In this document: positions 43,023-52,954 of the stretch, one piece after another
Layout of the letters: each line of letters starts with the position of its first letter
Numbering within the stretch: position 1 is the first letter of the stretch
Source: Lysobacteraceae bacterium
GTDB taxonomy: Bacteria > Pseudomonadota > Gammaproteobacteria > Xanthomonadales > Xanthomonadaceae
Assembly (NCBI GenBank): GCA_003241895.1
Contig: QBLY01000006.1
Location: 53,493 to 117,492, forward strand
Direction: 5' to 3'
Length of the DNA: 64,000 bases
Made by a program: the position numbers and the translations under genes
Notes under the pieces: generated by a model
What the model was told of the DNA's origin: nothing
What the model saw: only the letters and a program-made list of their open reading frames with translations
Database searches by the model: none

Positions 43023-44297
43023 CTAGGCGGCCTCGGCGAGGTGCTCGGGCTCGCCCTGGCCGATGACCACGGCGCCCACCAGGTCGCCCGTGACGTTCAC
43101 GCAGGTCCGGCACATGTCCAGGAACCGGTCCACGCCCAGGATCAGGCCGATGCCCTCGGCGGGTATGCCGAACATCACCAGGATCATGGCGATCACCGGC
43201 AGCGAGCCGCCGGGCACGCCGGCGGCGCCGATGCCGCCCAGGATGCACAGCACCAGGATGGTGACCTGCTGCACCAGGCTCAGCTCCACCCCGAAGAACT
43301 GCGCCAGGAACAGCACGGTGACGCCCTCGAACAGCGCCGTGCCGTTCATGTTGGCCGTGGCGCCCAGCGTGCACACGAAGCGCGCGACGCGCCGCGGAAC
43401 GCCGAGGTTTTCCTCGGCCACCTTCAGCGTGGTGGGCAGGGTTGCGCTGGACGACGACGTGGAGAACGCGGTGAGGATCGCAGGCTGGGCCGCCCTGAAG
43501 AACGCCAGCGGCGACATCTTGCCCACGACCTTCACCAGCAGCGGGAACACCACGAAGAAGTGGATGCTCAGGGCCAGCACCACCGTGCCGACGAAACGTG
43601 CCAGCTGCACCAGCACGTCCAGCCCCAGCTTGGCGGTGATCGAGAACAGCAGCGCCGCCACCGCGTAGGGCGCCAGTGCAATCACCCAACCGATCAGCTT
43701 CAGGCAGATGTCATAGATGCCCTGCACCGACTTGACGAAGGTATGCGTGCCCTCGGTGCGCAGCACGGCCGCCGCGATGCCGAACATCAGCGAGAAGAAC
43801 ATCACGCCGATCAGGTCGCCATTGGCCGCCGACGCCACCGGGTTGCGCGGGACGATGTTGATCAGCAGGTCCATGCCCGACAGGCCTTCGCGGGCACCGG
43901 CAATCTGGGCCGCTCGCTGTGAGGTTTCAGCCAACAGCGCCTGGCCCACTTCGGGCGGCAGTCCGCGACCCGGCTGCAGCACGTTCACGCAGATCAGCCC
44001 GATGGTGACTGCGATGGACGTGACCACCAGGATGAACACCAGCGTCTTGCCGCCGATCCTGCCCAGCGACCGGGGATCGCCGATTTCCACCACGCCCAGC
44101 ACCAGCGCCGAGAACACCAGCGGCACCACCAGCATGAACAGCAAGCGCAGGAACACCTGGCCGACGGGATCGGCTACATAGCGCACGGTGACGTCCAGCC
44201 ACGCGGCGTCGGCGAACAGGAAGTTGGCCAACAGGCCCAGGCCCGCGCCGACAACGAAACCGATCAGCATGCGGGTGTGGAGGGGAATCGATCGCAT
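43023..44297 (-). CDS. Dicarboxylate/amino acid:cation symporter (DAACS/GltP family)
   Basis: 424 residues with about eight hydrophobic helices and two re-entrant loops. The serine-rich hairpin AILTAFSTSSSSATLPTT and the NMNGTALFEG motif (Na+/substrate site, NMDGT-like) are diagnostic, as is the late GIGAAGVPGGSL loop. The family imports glutamate, aspartate or C4-dicarboxylates with Na+ or H+. The start at 44297 (MRSIPLHTRMLIG) is preceded by GAGGCAG; the upstream extension has no hydrophobic character. Substrate not determinable. Confidence 0.9.
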   Translation of the reverse strand: MRSIPLHTRMLIGFVVGAGLGLLANFLFADAAWLDVTVRYVADPVGQVFLRLLFMLVVPLVFSALVLGVVEIGDPRSLGRIGGKTLVFILVVTSIAVTIGLICVNVLQPGRGLPPEVGQALLAETSQRAAQIAGAREGLSGMDLLINIVPRNPVASAANGDLIGVMFFSLMFGIAAAVLRTEGTHTFVKSVQGIYDICLKLIGWVIALAPYAVAALLFSITAKLGLDVLVQLARFVGTVVLALSIHFFVVFPLLVKVVGKMSPLAFFRAAQPAILTAFSTSSSSATLPTTLKVAEENLGVPRRVARFVCTLGATANMNGTALFEGVTVLFLAQFFGVELSLVQQVTILVLCILGGIGAAGVPGGSLPVIAMILVMFGIPAEGIGLILGVDRFLDMCRTCVNVTGDLVGAVVIGQGEPEHLAEAA

Positions 44298-44377
44298 GGG
44301 GCTGCCTCGTTCGGAATGCCGGTAACTTACCATCCGGCGGCGGCGCCGGCACTCGTGATTTTGGCGGCCCCCTCAAC

Positions 44378-44407
44378 GACCGAGGGCCGCTTTCGCGACC
44401 CTCGGTC
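44378..44407 (-). terminator. Stem-loop downstream of pilQ
   Basis: A 9 bp perfect stem (GACCGAGGG/CCCTCGGTC) with a 12-base loop that can itself pair partly lies 23 bp after the pilQ stop. No T run follows, so it may act as a weak terminator or mRNA 3' end stabiliser. Confidence 0.45.
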
Positions 44408-44430
44408 TTGTTGCTGTGCCAGCGCTGCGC

Positions 44431-46590
44431 CTACTTGCGGGAAACTTCCAGGATGCGCGGCGTGACGAAGATCAGCAGTTCGGCCTTTTCGGACGACTTG
44501 CCCTTGTTGCGGAACAGGTTGCCGAGCAGCGGTACGTCGCCCAGGAACGGAACCTTGCGCAGGTCCTCGCGCGACTTGAACTCGTAGACGCCGCCGACCA
44601 CGACCGTCTGGCCGTTGTCGATCAGCACCGCCGTGCTCACTTCGCGGCGGGCGATCTGCGGCACGAAGCCACCGGCCGGGTTGGTGATCAGCTCGCTGAC
44701 TTCGTCCTTCTTCACCATCAGGTTCAGGTAGACGCGGCCGTCCTGGGTGATGGTCGGGGTGACCTTGAGCTCGAGCAGCACTTCCTTGAACTCGACGGTG
44801 GCCTGAGCAACCGCTCCGGCCTGAGCAGGCTGGATCGTCAGGTAACCCACCTCGTCACCCTGACGGATGATCGCTTCGCGTTGATTGGCGGTAATCACGC
44901 GCGGGTTGGAGACCACCTCACCGCGGCCCTCTTCCTCGAGCGCTGAAAGTTCCAGGTCAAGCGCGATATCGCTGCGCAGGATGCTGAGGTTCAGAATACC
45001 GGCCGGCGTGGTCGCCGGCAGGCCGACCAGGAAGCCCGAGTCGGTGGTGGTTTCGCCACTAGCGGCGCCCGCCGGAAGCGTTCCGACCCGATCCTGGACG
45101 CCAAAGATGACGCCCAGCTCGCGGGCGAAGGTCTCGGTGGCCACGACGATGCGCGCTTCGATCAGCACTTGGTCGACCGGACGGTCAAGGGTAGCCAACA
45201 GCTGGCGCACGTCTTGGATCTTCTTCGGGATATCGATCAACAGTAAGGTGTTGGTGCGGTTGTCGAAACTGACGCTGCCGCGCGGGGACAGGAAACCCTT
45301 GTTCTGGGTAGTCGCACCGCCGCCACCGCCACCTGCACCGCTGTTCTTGCTGCCGTCGGTGAGCAGCGTGGCGATTTCCTCGGCATTGCCGTAGTTGATC
45401 GCGATGTACTCGGTCACCAGCTCCTCGCGGTCTTCATTGGCGATGCGGGCATCGGCCATCGCCTTCTCGAAGTCGGCGATCTCCTTCTGCGGGGCGACCC
45501 AGATGACGTTGCCGTCGCGGCGCTTGTCGAGCTGCTTGGCGCGCAGCACGATCTCCATGGCCTGGTCCCAGGGCACGTTGATCAGGCGCAGGGTGACGTT
45601 GCCCTGGACGGTGTCGGAAGCGACCACGTTGAGGTTGGACTCTTCGGCGATCAGCTGCAGCACGGTGCGCACCGGCACGTCCTGGAAGTTGAACGTCACG
45701 GCGCGGCCCGTGTAGCTCTGGGCGGGCGCGGCACCCGCAACGGCGCCGGCGGCGCGTGCGGCCGGGGCCGCAGCGATGACGGCGGCGCGCTTGGGCGTGA
45801 TCTCGATCACGTACTCGTTGCCGGTCTGGTACGCCATGGAGTCGTAGGCGCCGTTGGTGTTGATCACCAGGCGGGTGCTGCCCGCGTTGGTGTTGGGCTC
45901 GAGGCTCTGCACCGGGGTGGCGAAGTCGGTCACGTCCAGGCGCCGGCGCAGGTTCTCCGGGATGCTGGCGTTGGCGACGTCCACCACCACCTTGGAACCT
46001 TCGGTGCGCATGTCGGCGGCGGCGCCATCGCCATTGAAGCGAAGGATCACCCGGCCCGAACCGTTCTCACCGCGCCGGAAGTCGATGTTCGCGACTTCGA
46101 TGCCCGATGCGACCCGCTTGGTGGGGTCGGAGGGGTTGGCCATCGTGTTGGAGGCGTTGCTCTGAACGGCTCCGGCGTCCACTGTCAGCACCAGCAGGTT
46201 GCCGGAGCTTCGAGTGGTGTATCCCGCCGGGCGGAACAGATCGACCACCACGCGGGTCCGGCCTCCGGCCTCGACGGCCGAAACGGCCGAGGTGGCGCCG
46301 CTGCCGATGACGATCCGGCGCTGGCTGAGCCCGTTGGTGGTCCCGGGCAAATCCACCGCGATGCGCGGCGGCGTGTCCGTGGTGAAGGCCTGGACGTCAC
46401 CCACCGGTTCTGCAAACTGCAGGGTGATGTCGACCTTGCCCCCGGGGGCCGATGCATAGCGCACGTCCTGTAGGACGTTCGCAGCCGAGGCTGACAGCGT
46501 GGCCGTCATGCCGACGACTAACGCTCCCATGGCCAGCAACCAAGTGCGCTTGCTGCCCTTTCCCTGGCCGATCGTTTTATTCGCGGTCAT
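44431..46590 (-). CDS. pilQ: Type IV pilus secretin PilQ
   Basis: A 719-residue outer-membrane secretin forming the exit gate for the pilus. The signal peptide region is WLLAMGALVVGMTATLSASA. Two AMIN-type peptidoglycan-binding domains follow (about residues 30-250, VLQDVRYASAPGGKVDITL and VANIDFRRGENGSGRVILRF), then an STN/N0 domain (FNFQDVPVRTVLQLIAEES), an N1/KH domain (IAINYGNAEEIATLL with a Gly-rich loop) and the secretin domain with VLIEARIVVATETFARELG, GRGEVVSNPRVIT and VPFLGDVPLLGNLFR. GGGGGA precedes the ATG. It is the last gene of pilMNOPQ. Confidence 0.95.
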   Translation of the reverse strand: MTANKTIGQGKGSKRTWLLAMGALVVGMTATLSASAANVLQDVRYASAPGGKVDITLQFAEPVGDVQAFTTDTPPRIAVDLPGTTNGLSQRRIVIGSGATSAVSAVEAGGRTRVVVDLFRPAGYTTRSSGNLLVLTVDAGAVQSNASNTMANPSDPTKRVASGIEVANIDFRRGENGSGRVILRFNGDGAAADMRTEGSKVVVDVANASIPENLRRRLDVTDFATPVQSLEPNTNAGSTRLVINTNGAYDSMAYQTGNEYVIEITPKRAAVIAAAPAARAAGAVAGAAPAQSYTGRAVTFNFQDVPVRTVLQLIAEESNLNVVASDTVQGNVTLRLINVPWDQAMEIVLRAKQLDKRRDGNVIWVAPQKEIADFEKAMADARIANEDREELVTEYIAINYGNAEEIATLLTDGSKNSGAGGGGGGATTQNKGFLSPRGSVSFDNRTNTLLLIDIPKKIQDVRQLLATLDRPVDQVLIEARIVVATETFARELGVIFGVQDRVGTLPAGAASGETTTDSGFLVGLPATTPAGILNLSILRSDIALDLELSALEEEGRGEVVSNPRVITANQREAIIRQGDEVGYLTIQPAQAGAVAQATVEFKEVLLELKVTPTITQDGRVYLNLMVKKDEVSELITNPAGGFVPQIARREVSTAVLIDNGQTVVVGGVYEFKSREDLRKVPFLGDVPLLGNLFRNKGKSSEKAELLIFVTPRILEVSRK

Positions 46591-46605
46591 CGTGCATTCC
46601 CCCAA

Positions 46606-47127
46606 TCAATTGTCGTCAAGGGCGATTTTGGCTTGACGCTCAAGCCAACCGCCGGCCCCATCAGGTACGAGTTCGACCATTTCAACGCGGTCCTCGAAGA
46701 CCGCGGTTACGCGACCGTCGCTGAGTCCCATGTAGTTGCCCGGGCGCACCCGGTAGGTCACCTTGTCCGGCCCCATCAACAGCGCAATCACGCCGCTGCC
46801 CGAGCCGATCGTGCCAACCATGTCCAGGCTGTCCAGCGGGAAAGCCTCAAGGACTTCCTTGCGGCGGTTCGGATCAGGCCTCAGGCCTCCGCCTGCCTGG
46901 TCGGCAACCGGCGCGCTGAACGGATCACGCAGGTTCTGGGCCGCGTATTCGAACGATTCGAACTGCTGCATCACCGGCAGCGGATCGAGCGGCGGTGCAG
47001 GCTGCGCCTTGATTTCGTTGACCTTGGCCTCGAGGTCCCGGCTGCCCCGGGTGCAGGCGGCAAGCGAAAGGATGGCCGCACCCAGCAGCAGACCGCGGAC
47101 GATGTTCCCGCTAGCGAGCGCGCCCAT
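46606..47127 (-). CDS. pilP: Type IV pilus inner-membrane lipoprotein PilP
   Basis: 173 residues with lipobox SLAACTRG (Cys near 25). A flexible region (about 26-85) contains the conserved FEYAAQNLRDPF motif that contacts PilNO. The C-terminal beta domain (FPLDSLDMVGTIG and TYRVRPGNYMGLSDGRV) docks to the PilQ N0 domain. AGGAGG lies 7 bases before the ATG; a GTG three bases upstream is possible. It touches the pilO stop by one base. Confidence 0.94.
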   Translation of the reverse strand: MGALASGNIVRGLLLGAAILSLAACTRGSRDLEAKVNEIKAQPAPPLDPLPVMQQFESFEYAAQNLRDPFSAPVADQAGGGLRPDPNRRKEVLEAFPLDSLDMVGTIGSGSGVIALLMGPDKVTYRVRPGNYMGLSDGRVTAVFEDRVEMVELVPDGAGGWLERQAKIALDDN

Positions 47128-47762
47128 CACAGCGCCTCCTCGGTGACGATTTCAGCTGCAGCCGCTTCTTCTTCGTCCAGGTATCGGTAGGTCTTCACCG
47201 TGCCCTCCAGCACAAGGGTGTCATCTCCCTTGCCGCGGGGCGCCAGCGAGATGTCGTGCATGGTCATGATGACCACGCGCGGGAGCGAGGCCACGCCGCT
47301 GACGAAGGCACCGAACTGGTGGTAGGTACCCACCATTCGCAGCGCTATCGGCTTCTCGGCGTAGAACTGCAGCGCCGTTTCCGCACCCGGCTGGAACAGT
47401 TCGTTGTTGATGCCGCTGGCCAGGGCCGTCTGGGAAACGTCGACGATCAGGTCGGGCATCTCGTTCTTGCTCGGCAGCTGGCGCAGCATCTGCTGCAGCA
47501 TCACTTCCATCTGCGCAAGCTGCTGCTTGAGCGGCTCGAGGTTGGCGGCGCGACCCTGCTTGCCCGTGAACTCGGTAAGCAAAGCCGCTTCGGTGGACTC
47601 TGCGCCCGCGATCAGCTCCCGCGTTTCCCTGACAAACAGGTACCAGGCGAGCCCGACGATGAGGGCCACCAGCAACACGCAGGCGCCAATCTTGACCTGG
47701 ACAGGCCATGAGCCGGAGTTTTTGTAGTCGAGGTTGCGAATGTCGATCTTCTGGCTGCTCAC
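47127..47762 (-). CDS. pilO: Type IV pilus alignment protein PilO
   Basis: 211 residues: a short cytoplasmic N-terminus, one membrane helix (VKIGACVLLVALIVGLAWYLF), a periplasmic coiled coil (about 50-95) and a ferredoxin-like domain with MPDLIVDVSQTALASGI and LRMVGTYHQFGAFVSGVASLPRVV. It pairs with PilN across the inner membrane. The GTG start overlaps the pilN stop (GTGA) and follows GGAGGT. Confidence 0.95.
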   Translation of the reverse strand: MSSQKIDIRNLDYKNSGSWPVQVKIGACVLLVALIVGLAWYLFVRETRELIAGAESTEAALLTEFTGKQGRAANLEPLKQQLAQMEVMLQQMLRQLPSKNEMPDLIVDVSQTALASGINNELFQPGAETALQFYAEKPIALRMVGTYHQFGAFVSGVASLPRVVIMTMHDISLAPRGKGDDTLVLEGTVKTYRYLDEEEAAAAEIVTEEAL

Positions 47763-48396
47763 AGGGCACCTCCGGCGACAGGCGCGGCGGCCTCGGGGGC
47801 GGCGGGCGCTTCAGGCGCCGCGTCCGCTGCATTGGCAGCTGCCTCTTCGGGACTGGTGGGACCCTTGAGGGTCACATTCAGCGAGAACTGGTTCGGCAGG
47901 CCCTTGTCCTCACCCTTCGCCTCGATCACGGTCAGGTCCGGGTTGCTCATCCAGGCGGACTCATCAAGGTTGCGCATGTATGAGCTGACGCGCGCGTTGG
48001 ACTGGGCCAGCCCTTCCAGCGTGAGCGTTTGGCCGCTCTGCTTGATGGAGCTGAGCCGGACGCCCTCGGGAATGGTGCGCACCAGTTCGTCGAACAGGTG
48101 CACCATCTCGGAGCGGCTTGCCTGGAGCTGCTCGATCACCTGCTTGCGTGCCAGCAGGTTGGCCTTCTTCTTGTCCAACTCCTCGATCTCGAGGATCTGC
48201 TGGTCCACCAGGACGATCTGCTCGCTCAGGTAGTTGTTGCGGTTCTGCTGGCCTTCGAGCTGGCCGCTGAAATACATCACGATGAGGAAGCTGATCAGCA
48301 GCGCGAGCGCCGCCGCCAGGCCCAGCATGCCGAGGAATTCCTTCTGGCGAAGCTTGCGTCGCTCCGCGCGCCAGGGAAGTAGGTTGATTCTGGCCA

Positions 48397-48397
<1 letters not shown>
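47759..48397 (-). CDS. pilN: Type IV pilus alignment protein PilN
   Basis: 212 residues. The N-terminal INLLPWRAERRK is the conserved segment that binds PilM in the cytoplasm. A membrane helix follows (LGLAAALALLISFLIVMYFSG), then a coiled coil (about 45-95) and a periplasmic ferredoxin-like fold with IPEGVRLSSIKQSGQTLTLEG. An Ala/Glu/Pro-rich tail extends beyond about residue 180. The ATG overlaps the pilM stop (TAATG). Confidence 0.95.
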
Positions 48398-49479
<1,082 letters not shown>

Positions 49480-49504
49480 TTACAAGCGAATGGTGCGCCA
49501 TCAC

Positions 49505-49534
49505 ATTAAATAACGAAAAATTGCCAAATGGCAA
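49505..49534 (-). promoter_or_regulatory. Candidate sigma-70 promoter of pilMNOPQ
   Basis: On the minus strand TTGCCA (49534-49529) and TTTAAT (49510-49505) are 18 bp apart, about 50 bp before the pilM GTG. The -35 forms half of a TTGCCAAATGGCAA palindrome (49521-49534), and a nine-C run lies just upstream at 49537-49545. Confidence 0.5.
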
Positions 49535-49656
49535 GACCCCCCCCCTGCACGGACGCCTCGGCGCCTTTGGGCCAGGCCTTTCGCTCCCCTAACCTAGACG
49601 CAGTTGAACCCGGAATCCGGCCGCCCCCACGACATCTTCCGGGTCATGGCACGTTC

Positions 49657-49662
49657 TATACT
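49657..49662 (+). promoter_or_regulatory. Candidate -10 box of the mrcA-type gene
   Basis: TATACT, 40 bp before the ATG, in an otherwise GC-rich stretch. No clear -35 is visible at 16-18 bp. Confidence 0.4.
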
Positions 49663-49702
49663 CCTCGCCCCATGACGATGTAAACCTCGGGAGAGGCCCA
49701 GG

Positions 49703-52237
49703 ATGGCCCGTTTCGTTCGACTGCTGCGCCGCCTACTGTACCTGTTCGCAGGCCTCGCGCTGCTCGGGGTGATCGCCCTGGGTGTCCTTTACTGGCTGAT
49801 CGCCCCCCGGCTCCCCGACGTCCAGGAGCTGCGCAACGTCCAGCTCCAGGTGCCGCTGAGCATCTACTCCCGGGACGGGAAGTTGATGGCCCTGATCGGC
49901 GAAACCCGGCGCTTCCCGGTTGCAATCGAGGGCGTGCCCCTGCGCGTCAAGCAGACCTTCATCGCCATCGAGGACGCCCGCTTCTACGATCATCCGGGCA
50001 TCGACTGGCGCGGCATCAGCCGGGCGGTGTGGCTGACGGCCACCACCAGTGACCGCCGCGTCCCAGGCGGCAGCACCATTACCCAGCAGGTCGCCAGGCA
50101 GTTTTTCCTGAGCGCTGAATACTCCTATACGCGCAAGCTCACCGAGATATTCCTGGCGCTGAAGATGGAGCGCGAGCTGAGCAAGGACGAGATCTTCGAG
50201 CTCTACCTCAACAAGAGTTTCTTCGGAAACCGCGCCTACGGCGTCGCCGCGGCGGCCGATTATTACTACGGCAAGACCCTCGACCAATTGACCCTGGCCG
50301 AGGCCGCCACCCTGGCGTCCATCCCCAAGTTCCCTTCCAGCGGCAACCCGATCATCAACCCCGAACGCGCGCTCATCCGCCGGAATTACGTGCTGTTGCG
50401 CATGCGCGAAGAGGGCATGATCACGCCCGCGCAGGAGCAGGCGGCCGTTGCCGAACCGGTCAACGCCAGCCCGCACGAACCCAAGGTCGAGGTCGAGGCG
50501 CCCTACGTGGCCGAGATGGTCCGCGCGGAAATGGAGCAGCGCTACGGCGCCGAGGCCACCACCAGCGGCCTGCGGGTCTACACCACGCTCGATAGCACGC
50601 ACCAGGCAGCGGCGGCGCAGTCGGTGCAGTCGGGCCTGCTCGAGTACGACCGGCGCCACGGCTACCGCGGCCCCGAAGCGCAGCTCGAACTGACCGAAGC
50701 TGAGGACGACGCGGCGCTGCGCAAGCGGCTGCGGGCCTATCCGCCGCTGGGCGGACTGGCGGCCGGCATCGTGTCCGGCCTCGAGGGCGATGGCGCGCGC
50801 CTGGTCACGGCGGGCGAGGCCGTCGTGCTCGATGCCAAGGCGACGCGCTGGACCGGCAAACCGCCGCGCACGCTGCTCAAGCGCGGCGACGTGGTGCGCT
50901 TTGCCCAAGCGCCGGTGCCGGTCAAACCCGTCGCGCCACTGGCTGCGGGCGAAACCGCCCCAGCTGCGGCCCCGGTCCCGGCCCCCGCCAAGCCCGAGTA
51001 CCTGCTGGCCCAGATTCCAGTCGCCCAGTCAGCGCTGGTGTCGGTGCAGCCCGAGGACGGCGCCATCCGCGCGCTGGTCGGGGGCTTCAGCTTCGGCCTC
51101 AACAAGTTCAACCGCGCCACCCAGGCCCAGCGCCTGCCCGGGTCGAGCTTCAAGCCCTTTGTTTACGCCGCGTCGTTCGAGCGCGGGTTCGGTCCCGGCA
51201 GCATCGTGCTCGATGCGCCGGTGGTGTTCCGTGACCGGGCGGGCAACGTCTGGCGGCCCCAGAACGATGCCGGCAACTTCGCCGGCCCGATGCGCCTGCG
51301 CGAGGCCATGGTGCAGTCGCGCAACCTGGTGTCGGTGCGCCTGCTGGACGCCATCGGCGTGGATTTCGCCAGCCGCTACATCACCCAGTTCGGCTTCAGC
51401 CAGCAAAGCCTGCCGCCGAACCTGTCGATGTCGCTGGGCACGTCCTCGCTCACGCCGATTTCGATTGCGCGCGGCTACGCGGTGTTCGCCAACGGTGGTT
51501 TCCGGATCGACCCGTGGTTCATCGACCGCGTGCTCGACCGCGACGGCGTGGTGCTGTCGCAGGCCGCGCCACCGCGTGCCTGCCGCGGCTGCCCGGGCCG
51601 CGAGGCTGGCGAACAGCGCGCCACCACGGTGGTGGACGGTTTCGACTTCGGCGCCCAGGCACCGGCCGAGCTGCCGACCGACGCCGCGGATCCCGCCACG
51701 ACGGTGGCGGCCGAGCCCGTCGCGGTGCCGCAAGGCCCGCTGGTGCTGGCGCCGCGCGCGATCGACGAGCGCACTGCGTTCATGATTTCCTCGATGCTCA
51801 AGGACGTGGTGAAGCGCGGCACCGGCACCGCTGCGAAGGTGCTTGGGCGTGACGACATCGGCGGCAAGACCGGCTCCACCAACGACTACCGCGACGCCTG
51901 GTTCTCGGGCTTCGGCGGCGACCTTGTCACCACCGTCTGGGTGGGCAACGACGACTTCAAGTCGTTGGGCCGGGGCGAGTACGGCGGCAAGGCCGCCCTG
52001 CCGATCTGGATCAACTACATGCGCGAAGCCTTGGACGGCGTGCCGGTGGTGGTGCCCGAGGTGCCGGCTGGCATCGTCACCGCCTCCATCAGCCCGTCCT
52101 CGGGCCGGCTGATGGCCGAGGGCAGCCCGGGATCGATCCAGGAATACTTCAAGCGCGAGGACTACGACCGCATCACCAGCAGCGGCTTCGACCTCGACCC
52201 CGAGCTGAGCAACGAAGAGGCGTTCGACATCTTCTAG
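49703..52237 (+). CDS. mrcA: Penicillin-binding protein 1A (bifunctional glycosyltransferase/transpeptidase)
   Basis: An 844-residue class A PBP that polymerises and crosslinks peptidoglycan. The N-terminal membrane anchor is YLFAGLALLGVIALGVLYWL. The GT51 domain (about 60-235) has FIAIEDARFYDHPGIDWRG with the catalytic Glu and GGSTITQQVARQFF. An OB-like insert follows. The transpeptidase domain (about 430-800) has GSSFKPFVYA (SxxK serine), VQSRNLVS (SxN) and GGKTGSTNDYRDAWF (KTG). It diverges from pilM, a conserved layout in gammaproteobacteria. Confidence 0.95.
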   Translation: MARFVRLLRRLLYLFAGLALLGVIALGVLYWLIAPRLPDVQELRNVQLQVPLSIYSRDGKLMALIGETRRFPVAIEGVPLRVKQTFIAIEDARFYDHPGIDWRGISRAVWLTATTSDRRVPGGSTITQQVARQFFLSAEYSYTRKLTEIFLALKMERELSKDEIFELYLNKSFFGNRAYGVAAAADYYYGKTLDQLTLAEAATLASIPKFPSSGNPIINPERALIRRNYVLLRMREEGMITPAQEQAAVAEPVNASPHEPKVEVEAPYVAEMVRAEMEQRYGAEATTSGLRVYTTLDSTHQAAAAQSVQSGLLEYDRRHGYRGPEAQLELTEAEDDAALRKRLRAYPPLGGLAAGIVSGLEGDGARLVTAGEAVVLDAKATRWTGKPPRTLLKRGDVVRFAQAPVPVKPVAPLAAGETAPAAAPVPAPAKPEYLLAQIPVAQSALVSVQPEDGAIRALVGGFSFGLNKFNRATQAQRLPGSSFKPFVYAASFERGFGPGSIVLDAPVVFRDRAGNVWRPQNDAGNFAGPMRLREAMVQSRNLVSVRLLDAIGVDFASRYITQFGFSQQSLPPNLSMSLGTSSLTPISIARGYAVFANGGFRIDPWFIDRVLDRDGVVLSQAAPPRACRGCPGREAGEQRATTVVDGFDFGAQAPAELPTDAADPATTVAAEPVAVPQGPLVLAPRAIDERTAFMISSMLKDVVKRGTGTAAKVLGRDDIGGKTGSTNDYRDAWFSGFGGDLVTTVWVGNDDFKSLGRGEYGGKAALPIWINYMREALDGVPVVVPEVPAGIVTASISPSSGRLMAEGSPGSIQEYFKREDYDRITSSGFDLDPELSNEEAFDIF

Positions 52238-52255
52238 CCCCGGAGGCGAGGAAAC

Positions 52256-52876
52256 ATGAGCCCACGACGCCCGGACGATCCGCGCACCCAACAGCGCCGA
52301 CTCCTCGTGGCGCAGGAAGCGGCCCGCCTGCTGGCCTCGGGCGAGCAGGTGGACATCGACCGGGCGCGGCGCAAGGCGGCGGCCCGGCTGGGCGTAACCG
52401 ATGAAAGCGCCTTGCCCGATGCGGCGCAGGTCCGGGACGCGCTGGGCGAGCACCAGCGGCTGTTCGGCCGCGTTGAAGCGCCTGCGCTGGGCCTGCTGCG
52501 TGAAGCCGCCCTGCAGGCGATGGCGTTCCTGGCCCCGTTCGACCCGCGGCTGGCGGGACCGGTACTGGAGGGCACGGCGGGCGAACGCTCGGGTGTCTTG
52601 CTGCACCTGCACCCGCAGGACCCGGACGACGTCGCGCGCTTTCTGCACGACCAGCGCATTCCGGCCCAGCCGGGCACGCGCCGGGTCCGGCTCGAGCGCG
52701 ACCGCAGCGCCGACTTCCCCTGCTGGCACTTCACGGCCGAGGGCGTCGACTTCGAACTGGTGGTGCTGCCGAACCAGGCGCTGCGCCAAGCGCCCCTGGA
52801 GCCACTGGAGTCGACGCCGATGCCCAGGGCGTCAGCTGCCGGGCTGAGGCGCCTGATGGGCACTCGGGACGACTGA
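52256..52876 (+). CDS. Conserved hypothetical protein, possibly nucleotidyltransferase-like
   Basis: 206 residues. The N-terminal part is a helical, basic region (QQRRLLVAQEAARLLASG, DIDRARRKAAARLGV) of a type found in a widespread gammaproteobacterial family of unknown function. The C-terminal half (about 85-190) has a mixed alpha/beta character (LREAALQAMAFLAPFDPRLAGPVLEG, FPCWHFTAEGVDFELVVLPNQALRQ) that recalls nucleotidyltransferase-like folds, without clear catalytic residues. It starts 18 bp after mrcA with a good Shine-Dalgarno (GGCGAGGAAAC) and is probably co-transcribed. Confidence 0.7.
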   Translation: MSPRRPDDPRTQQRRLLVAQEAARLLASGEQVDIDRARRKAAARLGVTDESALPDAAQVRDALGEHQRLFGRVEAPALGLLREAALQAMAFLAPFDPRLAGPVLEGTAGERSGVLLHLHPQDPDDVARFLHDQRIPAQPGTRRVRLERDRSADFPCWHFTAEGVDFELVVLPNQALRQAPLEPLESTPMPRASAAGLRRLMGTRDD

Positions 52877-52910
52877 GGCCGCGCATGGGCACGCCGCCGC
52901 ACCAAAACGG

Positions 52911-52931
52911 ACGCCCCGCAATGCGGGGCGC
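52911..52931 (-). terminator. Hairpin between the hypothetical gene and gltA (probably bidirectional)
   Basis: A 9 bp stem CGCCCCGCA/TGCGGGGCG lies 24 bp after the gltA stop (minus strand, followed by TCCGTTTTGG). On the plus strand it is followed by CTGGTTTTAC, so it can serve the convergent upstream gene as well. Confidence 0.7.
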
Positions 52932-52954
52932 TGGTTTTACGGCCGGGGCTGGAA

